Below, piece after piece: positions 32,183 through 42,100 of a stretch of 64,000 nt of DNA. The translations under genes and the position numbers were made by a program. How positions within the stretch are numbered: the stretch's first letter is position 1; every line of letters starts with the position of its first letter. This DNA is from Lentimicrobium sp. GTDB taxonomy: Bacteria; Bacteroidota; Bacteroidia; Bacteroidales; Lentimicrobiaceae. The notes under the pieces are model-generated. The model was given only the letters and a program-made list of their open reading frames with translations. It was not told where the DNA came from and did no database searches. The stretch spans positions 31,209-95,208 of the forward strand of contig JAHYJC010000014.1 in NCBI GenBank assembly GCA_019429275.1. The letters run 5' to 3'.

Positions 32183-33631
32183 TTACTCATCAAAGAAATT
32201 GCTCTTGAAATTTACAAGGTATAGTTCCTTTGCAGTTCGGGTTATTGCCGTATACAACCATTTAACAAATGAACTGTCGATCATTTCATCGGTAAGATAC
32301 CCATGATCAATGAAAACGGCATCCCATTGTCCGCCCTGTGTTTTATGACAGGTCAGCGCATAGGCAAATTTTGCCTGCACAGCATTGAAGAATGGGTTGT
32401 TTTTCACTTTTTCGGTTCTGACTGAAACAGGGTTGACTTCAGTAAAATCGAGCATTATTTCATCATAAAGTTTGGTCATTTCATTCTGTGGAAGCGAAGC
32501 AGATGCAATATTCATCGAATCGAGGAGAAGTTTAATTTCAATTACGCCTTCTTCGGGATAATCAAGCAACTGAACAGCAATGTCGGCAAACCTGAGACCA
32601 TACATTTCTCCTATTTTCTGAATTCTACGGACCTCAGCCATATCTCCGTTGGCAATAAAACCAGCTTTCGAACTTTTAGGCAACCAGAAATAGTTATTTT
32701 TGGTAATCATAATAATATCTCCTGATGAAAGCTCGGTTTCGCGGAAAAGCAATCGTTCCCTGATTTCATTATTGAACATGTTTGCCCTTTTGTTCGACCG
32801 GGTGATGATGCAGGTATTTTCCACCCCAAATCGCGAATAACACGAATTCAGTGAATCTTCAAAATCAGTTCCGTCAATCCGCTTGATATCAGTAAAGCTG
32901 TTCAAATGAAAAAACGGAAACTCCGGTTTTTCATCATTAACCTTTTTCCTTAAATCTGTTGCATTTGACAGTACCCCGCTTTCAAGCGATTGCCTGACGA
33001 CTTCATTCAACTCAAAAGAATGAATATCGAGATGGTAAACACTCTTCAGATATTCGATATTCAGGGCTGGACTTATTTCATCGCCTACTGGCGGCAACTG
33101 GGCAGCATCGCCGATGAGCAGAAGTCGGCAACCTTCAGCATTATAAATATAATTAATAAGATCTTCCAGAATATCGCGGTGTGAATAGATGCCCTGATCG
33201 GCCGAAGCAGTGGGACCCGGAATCATAGAAGCTTCGTCAACTATAAAAAGGGTATATTTGTGAGGGTTAGAAGCCAGTGTCATCGACATTTTTCCATCGC
33301 TTCCGGTGGTTGAACGGTAAATTTTACGGTGAATGGTGAAGGCCTGCTTTTTTGAATAACTTCCAAGCACTTTAGCGGCTCTTCCTGTGGGTGCAAGCAA
33401 AACCGATTGCATTCCTGCCATTGGCAAAACCTTAACAAGAGCGCTAACCAGCGTGGTTTTGCCAGTTCCGGCATAGCCCTTGAGCATAAAGGCAAACTGA
33501 TGCCGGGGAAGGTCTGGCCGGGTAATAAACGATGAAATAAGGTCAATAGCTTCGACCTGTCCATTGGTGGGTTCGTGCCCCAGTTTATTCAATATTTTAC
33601 CGGCTATCAGCCGTGAGTCCATTTCAAGCAT
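32183..33631 (-). CDS. RecD-like ATP-dependent DNA helicase
   Basis: LKGYAGTGKTTLVSAL Walker A; VDEASMI; CHKTQGGQWDAVFID; WLYTAITRTAKELYLVN. Confidence 0.92.
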   Translation of the reverse strand: MLEMDSRLIAGKILNKLGHEPTNGQVEAIDLISSFITRPDLPRHQFAFMLKGYAGTGKTTLVSALVKVLPMAGMQSVLLAPTGRAAKVLGSYSKKQAFTIHRKIYRSTTGSDGKMSMTLASNPHKYTLFIVDEASMIPGPTASADQGIYSHRDILEDLINYIYNAEGCRLLLIGDAAQLPPVGDEISPALNIEYLKSVYHLDIHSFELNEVVRQSLESGVLSNATDLRKKVNDEKPEFPFFHLNSFTDIKRIDGTDFEDSLNSCYSRFGVENTCIITRSNKRANMFNNEIRERLLFRETELSSGDIIMITKNNYFWLPKSSKAGFIANGDMAEVRRIQKIGEMYGLRFADIAVQLLDYPEEGVIEIKLLLDSMNIASASLPQNEMTKLYDEIMLDFTEVNPVSVRTEKVKNNPFFNAVQAKFAYALTCHKTQGGQWDAVFIDHGYLTDEMIDSSFVKWLYTAITRTAKELYLVNFKSNFFDE

Positions 33632-33640
33632 AGAAAAAAT

Positions 33641-36058
33641 TTAAAACGGGTAACCAATTCCAAAATTCCAATTGATATCTCTCATCTGAAATTTTGCCGG
33701 TCTGAACCACCTTGATCCTGATTGCTCTCCCGGGTCGTAAACCGGCAAACCACCATCAATCCTGAAAATAAAAAAACTAAAATCGAGGCGAAAACCAAAT
33801 CCGACATCGAGTGCCATGGATTTAAAAAACCGCGATGCCCTGAAATTTCCTTCCGGAAAATCTTCATTCTCTTTCAGCATCCAGATGTTTCCGGCATCTG
33901 CAAAAACACCTCCACCCAAATAACTGTATATGGGAAAACGATATTCCAGATTTGTTTCAATCCAAAGATCTCCAACGCGTTCAAATGTCCTTTTTACAGG
34001 CGAATAATATTCACCGGGGCCAACCGAGCGTATTGGCCATCCGCGCAATCCATTGGCCCCGCCGGCAAAAAAACCTTTCTCAAAAGGCAAGGCAAATGAA
34101 TTTCCGTAGGGCACACCAATTCCAAAAGCAAAGCGCGAAACAAGGGTTTGTCCCTGGCCAGTGGGTTTATAAAATCTCACATCTACATCGCTGCGCAGGT
34201 ACTGTGCATATCTAATCCCAAACAATGTATAATTGCCTTCGGTATCGGTGGCAGCATCAACGGCCTTGCTATATAAATTAAGCACGTTTCCGGCCGATTC
34301 AACATTGCCTCTGAAAAACCAGTAATTGCTGCTTGAATTAAACTCCTGATTATTAAATATAAATGAGTATTTCAATGCCAACACCAAATGATCGGTATAT
34401 TGATTAAGAAACCGTGGATCACTTTTTTCGAGAAGATAAGCAGAGAAGGCACTATCACGGGTGATGCTGACAGAACTCAATTCAACCGGAGTGAATAAAT
34501 GACGGGTAACCTGTGAGGCATTCCACTCATAACCGAAGGATAGATAGCTTACATACCGCGTGTACCAAGACCTTTGCTGATAATTCAACCCGGAGGCAAT
34601 GGTAGTTTTTGCTTTTGAATTCAATCCCAATCTGCTGAAGCTAAATGGTGTAAGTAAGGATGGAAAATCCAGGCCGGTTTCAAAACCAGCTTCAAGTGAA
34701 TTGAAAATTGAGGGTGAACTACTGCCTTCGATATCATAATCCGATTCAAATTCAAATGCTCCCCGCAACTTAAGCCTCAGAGTTTCTGCTCCTCTGAAAA
34801 TATTGCGGTTTCTGTAGTTTACACTGCTTCCTAATCCAACATATCCTCCGGCGTTGGTCCCTTCAGCTTCAATGGTAAACATATTTACCGGAGAACGCGC
34901 CATCCTGATGTCGCAATTCAGAAGTCCGTAATTCATAGGCTCCGAAGTGCCGGCCAGCGAAACCGGATTCACATTTACAGAAACATACCGGCTCACACCC
35001 AGGTTCTGCAAACGGTTGTAAGTAAGGTTGATTAACTTTTGACTATACGGTTTCCCCGAAGACATGAACAGTGACCTTGACAAAACCACCGGCCTGAGGC
35101 GTATTTCGGATCGGTAGATGTGATAAAAATCGGGCTTAGATCCGAGAAGTGTATCTTTTTTAGAGCGATAGGCAAGGGTATCATTCTGCACCCCTACTGG
35201 CATTATATTGTCGGCAAAATTCGAATTGATGTAGATATTGTTGATAAAATAGCGTTTATGGTTCAGGCGAAAAGCAGAATCGGTGGGTGAAGAAGGCCGT
35301 TGCCTGATATTCTCAATTCTGACTGTTACATCTGCCGTTCTCTGGGTGATTGTGGTATCTACTTCAAAAAATATATATTCCCTGGAAAAAGCATAATAAC
35401 CAACATCCCTCAGGTCGCGGGTTATGCGTTCGCGTTCATCCCTAATCAGGTATGCATCGTATTGTCCACCCGGCTTAAGCAGCGAGGTTTTTTGTATATC
35501 GCGTATAAAATGTCTCAGACTGTCGTCGGCCATTACAAATTTAATTTCACCAAAGTGGAAAGGCTCGGTAGTATGTGTGAAGAATCTTGTTCTGGATTTA
35601 TCTCTTCTGATATGAATTTCACGGCTGACCGTTGCCCCGAAGTATCCCTTATTATTAAGGTATATTGTCATGGGGATGAGAGAGTTATCGATCATTGATG
35701 AATCGAGCAAAACAGGAGCCTGTCCGAGCCGCGTACGCATGATTTTTTTAAAACGCGAGTCTTTCTGCCCCGAAAAAAGGTCGTGCATCCATACCCCTGG
35801 CCTGAGTACAACTAAAAACTTGTTATTTGGTTTTGGCTGGGCAAAATTCAACAGGTCGGTGCTGTTGATGCCGGCGTGGTCGGTTTTTATGGTATTTGAA
35901 ACATGCAGATACCCCCCACGCTTTTGTATTCGCTTTGCCGGACTGCATGAAGCGAAAATACCAACCAATAAAAGTGGAACACACAATCGGATTAAATAAC
36001 CAGGGGACCAATTTTGCATAGGACGAAAAGTATGCAAATTTAATGCATTCTCAGGCAC
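33641..36058 (-). CDS. BamA/TamA-family outer membrane protein
   Basis: POTRA-like N-terminus, GGANGLRGWP...EYRFPIYSYLGGGVFADAGN, C-terminal beta-barrel ending in GIGYPF. Confidence 0.88.
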   Translation of the reverse strand: MPENALNLHTFRPMQNWSPGYLIRLCVPLLLVGIFASCSPAKRIQKRGGYLHVSNTIKTDHAGINSTDLLNFAQPKPNNKFLVVLRPGVWMHDLFSGQKDSRFKKIMRTRLGQAPVLLDSSMIDNSLIPMTIYLNNKGYFGATVSREIHIRRDKSRTRFFTHTTEPFHFGEIKFVMADDSLRHFIRDIQKTSLLKPGGQYDAYLIRDERERITRDLRDVGYYAFSREYIFFEVDTTITQRTADVTVRIENIRQRPSSPTDSAFRLNHKRYFINNIYINSNFADNIMPVGVQNDTLAYRSKKDTLLGSKPDFYHIYRSEIRLRPVVLSRSLFMSSGKPYSQKLINLTYNRLQNLGVSRYVSVNVNPVSLAGTSEPMNYGLLNCDIRMARSPVNMFTIEAEGTNAGGYVGLGSSVNYRNRNIFRGAETLRLKLRGAFEFESDYDIEGSSSPSIFNSLEAGFETGLDFPSLLTPFSFSRLGLNSKAKTTIASGLNYQQRSWYTRYVSYLSFGYEWNASQVTRHLFTPVELSSVSITRDSAFSAYLLEKSDPRFLNQYTDHLVLALKYSFIFNNQEFNSSSNYWFFRGNVESAGNVLNLYSKAVDAATDTEGNYTLFGIRYAQYLRSDVDVRFYKPTGQGQTLVSRFAFGIGVPYGNSFALPFEKGFFAGGANGLRGWPIRSVGPGEYYSPVKRTFERVGDLWIETNLEYRFPIYSYLGGGVFADAGNIWMLKENEDFPEGNFRASRFFKSMALDVGFGFRLDFSFFIFRIDGGLPVYDPGEQSGSRWFRPAKFQMRDINWNFGIGYPF

Positions 36059-36213
36059 ATTTCACAGAAAATATCATGCTCTGGGGATTTGCAGGCTTTA
36101 TCTTTTAATCATCATGTAAAAGTCAGTGCAACAATTTTCCAATAAAATCAAGATGAGAATGCTACGACATTGACGGCAAACTTTCCACGGCAATATATAA
36201 CATACTTAACCTC

Positions 36214-37155
36214 CTACCAGGGAATGTTAAGTTCCTTAACCTCATTTTGATAAAACTCTTCCAGTTTTTTAACGAGTTCTTTTGAAATTGGTTGTGAAAT
36301 GGCCGATAGGTTGCTGTTTAACTGTTGAATACTTGTGTTGCCCGGAATTACTGTAGATACAGCATTATGGGCCAGGCAAAAAGATATTGCGGTTTGCGAA
36401 AGATTTGCCTCGTGTCCGATAATGTTCTTTAGCTTATTTACCAAAGTTGCCCTTGTTTTAATGTCGTTATCCGACCAACGGCTCCTTACATCAGTAAAAA
36501 CAATATTTTCATGATATTTTCCGGTAAGCCAGCCGGAATCCAAAGGAATTTTTACGATTATGCCAACCTTTTTTGCTTTGGCCAGGTCAAAGGCTCTTGC
36601 AGCATCCTGATGAAGAATGTTATAAAACACCTCTATTACCTCGCAGTTTGTAGTCTGCATGAATAGTTTTATCTCTTCATAAGTATCAAGAGATGCACCA
36701 AAAGCCCTTATTTTTCCTTCATTTTTAAGTTTTTCAAGTATTTCGTAATGGTTATTTTTATTGCCATCCAAATATTCCATAGGAGGATTGTGAATGATTA
36801 AGGAGTCCACATAATCCATCTGTAATCTTTTTAAACTTCCCTCCAGAGATTTTCTGATGTAATCTGATTTATAATTGGTTTCTCCAGAGTCGGTGTGGCC
36901 AAATTTTGTATTGATAACGATTTTATCTCTATCATAATTTTTAAAGGCAATGCCCAATCTTGTTTCACTTGTTCCAAATCCATAATTTGGCGCTGTATCA
37001 AAGAAGTTTACACCCGATTCAATAGACTTGTGCACCATTTCTATGGCTTCTTTTTCAGTCATTCCTTTCCAGCCGGAATTTATACCCAGTTGCCATGCGC
37101 CCAAACCAATTTCAGAAACAAATGGTGATTGCTCAATTAGTCTGTTGTATTTCAT
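36214..37155 (-). CDS. Aldo/keto reductase
   Basis: FFDTAPNYGFGTSETRLG, INTKFGH, VIPGNTSIQQL. Confidence 0.92.
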   Translation of the reverse strand: MKYNRLIEQSPFVSEIGLGAWQLGINSGWKGMTEKEAIEMVHKSIESGVNFFDTAPNYGFGTSETRLGIAFKNYDRDKIVINTKFGHTDSGETNYKSDYIRKSLEGSLKRLQMDYVDSLIIHNPPMEYLDGNKNNHYEILEKLKNEGKIRAFGASLDTYEEIKLFMQTTNCEVIEVFYNILHQDAARAFDLAKAKKVGIIVKIPLDSGWLTGKYHENIVFTDVRSRWSDNDIKTRATLVNKLKNIIGHEANLSQTAISFCLAHNAVSTVIPGNTSIQQLNSNLSAISQPISKELVKKLEEFYQNEVKELNIPW

Positions 37156-37327
37156 TGTGATTACGATAATTTAATTTTAAACAGTGTGTGTTCAAGAAAG
37201 AGCTTAACCACCGCCAACAGTTAAAAGTTGTTCGTTAACTGGTGTTTGGTGCTTCGAAGAACTCACCTGTCGGAATAAAGAAAAACTTATCAGATATGGA
37301 ACAAATTTACGCCTTAAATTATTACTT

Positions 37328-38401
37328 TTAATACCGGGTAATTGCTCCAAAACCATTAAATTTTGACAATTCACCCTTGGGAAGAAAAACCACATCACCA
37401 CCAAAGTTCATGTTAGCCTCGATCAATTCATCATAAATATCATCAACTACTTCCTTGTTATTGCGCTGCTCATCCGACACATAAATTATTCTATCGTTTT
37501 CCCAACGCGCTGGCTGAAATTTGCCCTGTTCTATAAAAATTGTCTGTATTCTTCCCATTGTGATCGCCTGCCATATTTCATTGGCATCGCTAAGAAATTT
37601 GTTCTGACTGACGGCTTTTTGCAATTCTGCTTTACGGGAATTATTTCTTTCAATTGTAAATTCCTGTACTATTTTCCAGGCTTCGGTTACTATTGCATGT
37701 GCCTTTTCATCTAATCTGTTTTTATTCAGATAGGTACTGAAAATACTTTGTTTTTGGGCGGCAATTTTCAGGTATTCATGGTAGTTCCCTTGTTCGGTGC
37801 AAATCAATACCGGAAGTGGGTTTTCTTTTCGTACGTTGTTCAACTCCTTATCTACCCGTTTAAAAAACTCGGCGACAAGATTGGTTTGTCTGCTTGCATT
37901 GGAAAGCTCGGCTTTGTTGGTAGAGTATAACTGTGTGTTATTTAATGGAAAAGGGGCTCCTGCTTCAGACACCACTTTGTCGTTAAAAGCCTCTATCAAC
38001 CTGACTTTTTGCTGGCTGAGAACTAAAACATAGTAGTTGCTTTCCAAATGCATTGCCCTCACCAGATCGCGGGTTGCAAAAGTATGGTCAATAACCACGC
38101 GGTTTTCGACCGAAACTGGCAGACGGGTATATTCGGCTATATCTTCATTAACAAAAAGGATCAGACTTTCAAGATTGTACTTATGGTCAATTTTAGATGC
38201 CAATTCATGCAGCCGCTGAACCAGCAACTTCGCATCTTTCTTGCTTTCATCAGAAAAAAGCCTTTCTTCTGCCTCTTTTATCAGATTTTTAAGCCTTAAA
38301 GGGTCTTTTTGATTGTCGGGACTCGTTCTGTGGGTATTCAAAATTATGGTTACACAGCTTTCTGAAATGATGTTTTTGAGTTCTTTTAATAGTAAATTCA
38401 T
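37328..38401 (-). CDS. baeRF-like (bacterial eRF1-related) hypothetical protein
   Basis: Overall pattern (FATRDLVRAMHLESNYYVLVLSQQKVRLIEA...) resembles bacterial archaeo-eukaryotic release-factor-like proteins; assigned from memory. Confidence 0.55.
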   Translation of the reverse strand: MNLLLKELKNIISESCVTIILNTHRTSPDNQKDPLRLKNLIKEAEERLFSDESKKDAKLLVQRLHELASKIDHKYNLESLILFVNEDIAEYTRLPVSVENRVVIDHTFATRDLVRAMHLESNYYVLVLSQQKVRLIEAFNDKVVSEAGAPFPLNNTQLYSTNKAELSNASRQTNLVAEFFKRVDKELNNVRKENPLPVLICTEQGNYHEYLKIAAQKQSIFSTYLNKNRLDEKAHAIVTEAWKIVQEFTIERNNSRKAELQKAVSQNKFLSDANEIWQAITMGRIQTIFIEQGKFQPARWENDRIIYVSDEQRNNKEVVDDIYDELIEANMNFGGDVVFLPKGELSKFNGFGAITRY

Positions 38402-38774
38402 GATATTATCTTTAGATTTTTATTGACAATTAATTTTCCATTGGTTTGATAATCTGTTGCTTCTCCTTCATACAGGGAGGGAGATACAGGCTATAATAAT
38501 AACTATTTACCAAACCTTTAATTTATAAAAGTAGTCATTATTTTAGATTTATAAGGAACTAAAATTGATTTTAAGGACTTTTAACATTTCGAGCAACCTC
38601 AGTTTTGTGCAAAAAATGCACTTTTAATTAAATAAGGAAAATTTGTGAAAAAAAGCTGGGAAAGAGGTTTTTTATATTTTTCCTGGTGAAATGGCATTAA
38701 TTTGAGGAAAAGAAAATCTAGTGTCAGTGGAAGAATTCCAGGAAATACCAATCAGCACAGAAAGTTGCTAACAT

Positions 38775-38830
38775 ATAGTTTAAACAAAAATAAACAACCA
38801 CCTTCAAATATACTTGTAAGTAGTTGTTTG
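38775..38830 (-). terminator. Hairpin terminator after GIY-YIG/tRNA-like tail
   Basis: Minus strand AAACAACTACTT...AAGGTGGTTGTTT stem followed by ATTTTTGTTT. Confidence 0.65.
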
Positions 38831-38921
38831 TCAGTGCGGGAGCAACAGGGTTCGAATTCCGAATAATCGGAACAGGCACTGTGACCCTCCCGACTGGAAG
38901 TCGGGATGCAATGAACCAACT
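38831..38921 (-). other. tRNA-like 3' tail / 5'-truncated tRNA remnant downstream of GIY-YIG ORF
   Basis: Minus strand AGTTGGTTCATTGCATCCCGACTTCCAGTCGGGAGGGTCACAG...TTCGAACCCTGTTGCTCCCGCACTGA: D-loop remnant, anticodon arm CCCGA-CTTCCAG-TCGGG (TCC), 3' T-arm/acceptor strand, with ~22-nt insertion in the T-arm. Confidence 0.7.
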
Positions 38922-39188
38922 TTATTGATGGTTTATCAGTTTTTCAACCAACTTGCGATTTTTCCACCCCCATATCAATTTTTTCCGTACCAAAGCTTGC
39001 AAACATTCTGTGTAAAATTCCTGACAAACCATTTGCCAATCTGTTGCATATGACGTAAACCCTTTATGTTGACAGTTATGTTTAATAATTCTTGCTGCTA
39101 CTGTGTCTTGTGTAGAACCAAAATAATATCGGTCCTGCTTTTCAGAAAATAAAATATAGAGGTATATTGTAAGTTTTTCAGGTTTCAA
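38922..39188 (-). CDS. GIY-YIG nuclease-like ORF, 5' end fused to CRISPR repeat; possibly decayed
   Basis: IYLYILFSEKQDRYYFGSTQDTVAARIIKHN...WGWKNRKLVEKLI; no ATG outside the array, nearest start is TTG inside the terminal repeat; usual REKEIK replaced by RKKLIW. Confidence 0.55.
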   Translation of the reverse strand: MKPEKLTIYLYILFSEKQDRYYFGSTQDTVAARIIKHNCQHKGFTSYATDWQMVCQEFYTECLQALVRKKLIWGWKNRKLVEKLINHQ

Positions 39189-42100
39189 TCCACGCGCCCC
39201 TGCGGAGCGCGACGCATGCGGGATTTTATCTTGATTATATAAAAGTAGTTTCAATCCACGCGCCCCTGCGGAGCGCGACCCCTGACCCGACATTGGTAGG
39301 ACAAGCTACATGGTTTCAATCCACGCGCCCCTGCGGAGCGCGACCAAGTAGGAATAGACAACGTATCCGCATTTGGGGTTTCAATCCACGCGCCCCTGCG
39401 GAGCGCGACCTGATATGCTCCAGCCTGTTGTCGAAGCCCACGCCTGTTTCAATCCACGCGCCCCTGCGGAGCGCGACAGCATTAATCGTGTTAAAAAATC
39501 TGTTATAGAAGTTTCAATCCACGCGCCCCTGCGGAGCGCGACCCAAAAGAAAAAAAACAGCAGATGACAGAAGCGGTTTCAATCCACGCGCCCCTGCGGA
39601 GCGCGACGGCTTTTAAAGATTCAAAAAAGAGATTAATTGAGAGTTTCAATCCACGCGCCCCTGCGGAGCGCGACAACCGGCCATCAAAACGTCCCACTTG
39701 GTAACTGCTGTTTCAATCCACGCGCCCCTGCGGAGCGCGACGGCGACAAAAACACCTTATCATCGTATTCAATCGTTTCAATCCACGCGCCCCTGCGGAG
39801 CGCGACACACATAGTGATTACGACAATTACGTAAATTGGAGTTTCAATCCACGCGCCCCTGCGGAGCGCGACTGAGACATATTACAAAAGTGCAATGCAG
39901 TTTTTTAAGTTTCAATCCACGCGCCCCTGCGGAGCGCGACCTGTTTCCTGAGTTTTTACCAGCCACATTGTTAGGTTTCAATCCACGCGCCCCTGCGGAG
40001 CGCGACTAAATCCCTGGTGGTTATTTTTGCAAAATCCGATGTTTCAATCCACGCGCCCCTGCGGAGCGCGACTTACCAATCGGGTAGTTATTGGAAATTA
40101 ACAGAGTTTCAATCCACGCGCCCCTGCGGAGCGCGACTGGATGGACACCTGATGTAACTCCTGCTTTGTGGTTTCAATCCACGCGCCCCTGCGGAGCGCG
40201 ACGTAGAATGTATTGATTTTGACGCGCATGGAAAAGGTTTCAATCCACGCGCCCCTGCGGAGCGCGACATAATGATATAATCCAACAGGGAGCGTATCAG
40301 AGTTTCAATCCACGCGCCCCTGCGGAGCGCGACCAGGCGCAGACACTTGGACTCAAAAGCATATCAGTTTCAATCCACGCGCCCCTGCGGAGCGCGACCT
40401 GGTGTGGCTGCCGGGGCGTTCTCTGCGAATGCGTTTCAATCCACGCGCCCCTGCGGAGCGCGACTTGATGGCCGGTTTAACTCAGCTGCGAACCGACGTT
40501 TCAATCCACGCGCCCCTGCGGAGCGCGACGAGGGTAGAAAAGAGGAGGCCGACGCAGTAAAAAAGTTTCAATCCACGCGCCCCTGCGGAGCGCGACTTAT
40601 TCCTCCGGGTAGTCCGCCGCTATATGTGTCAGTTTCAATCCACGCGCCCCTGCGGAGCGCGACATTACGATGCCATAGGAGGGTGGAGTTATACCGGTTT
40701 CAATCCACGCGCCCCTGCGGAGCGCGACTTGGATTATATCATTATCGCTGTCAATATTTCCGTTTCAATCCACGCGCCCCTGCGGAGCGCGACTAAATCC
40801 ACTTGTGCTTACTAATGTATTATACCTGTTTCAATCCACGCGCCCCTGCGGAGCGCGACTATTAACCCAAGAATCAACAACCTGATTGATAGTTTCAATC
40901 CACGCGCCCCTGCGGAGCGCGACGCATGGGCATCAATTACAGGGTGGAGTATATCAGTTTCAATCCACGCGCCCCTGCGGAGCGCGACTGCCCAGATATT
41001 TGATCGTAAGTCAGCAAGCGTGTTTCAATCCACGCGCCCCTGCGGAGCGCGACATCAAGTTTTTCCATCTGATCGCAAATAAATGCGTTTCAATCCACGC
41101 GCCCCTGCGGAGCGCGACGTTACCAATCCAGTGATGTCATCGAGCATTTCCTCTGTTTCAATCCACGCGCCCCTGCGGAGCGCGACCATACACGTCCCCT
41201 GCGACACTCACGGATCGAGAGTTTCAATCCACGCGCCCCTGCGGAGCGCGACCCCGCATTATGGCAAGAGATACCGCAACCAGGCGTTTCAATCCACGCG
41301 CCCCTGCGGAGCGCGACAAAATAATTATTTTTTTTTAACACTTAAAAACAGTTTCAATCCACGCGCCCCTGCGGAGCGCGACAAAAACCATGGAGGATGC
41401 TCTTAAAAAGAGAAGGTTTCAATCCACGCGCCCCTGCGGAGCGCGACTTTAAAGAGATCGGCCGCGTTTTTGCCGAATCTAAGTTTCAATCCACGCGCCC
41501 CTGCGGAGCGCGACTTTACAGCCGCATAAGTTACCCAAGCGATGAATGTTTCAATCCACGCGCCCCTGCGGAGCGCGACTCGGCTGAATTAATCAACTCG
41601 ACGTATCTCGACGTTTCAATCCACGCGCCCCTGCGGAGCGCGACACTCCCCCTGTCTGGATTGTCTGGATAAATTTCCGTTTCAATCCACGCGCCCCTGC
41701 GGAGCGCGACATATAACTTTAACGCCATCATCGCCAGTGCAGGGTTTCAATCCACGCGCCCCTGCGGAGCGCGACGACATTGAAGGCAGATTGGAAATTG
41801 TAGAACCTGTTTCAATCCACGCGCCCCTGCGGAGCGCGACCATTAACGCAGATTTTAACGAGATTCCATCTTAGTTTCAATCCACGCGCCCCTGCGGAGC
41901 GCGACAGCAGCCGCCGCAATATTGGCGTGTCGGCTGATGTTTCAATCCACGCGCCCCTGCGGAGCGCGACTACAGATGTATATTTGATGAGGTCATAAAA
42001 CCAGTTTCAATCCACGCGCCCCTGCGGAGCGCGACACAGACGGTACCACCGCCACCGCAGAGGGAACTCAGTTTCAATCCACGCGCCCCTGCGGAGCGCG

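Noticed and set aside
41187-41220. Spacer containing CGTCCCCTGCGAC, similar to part of the repeat
   Set aside because: Short gapped similarity; not convincing as self-acquired repeat DNA.
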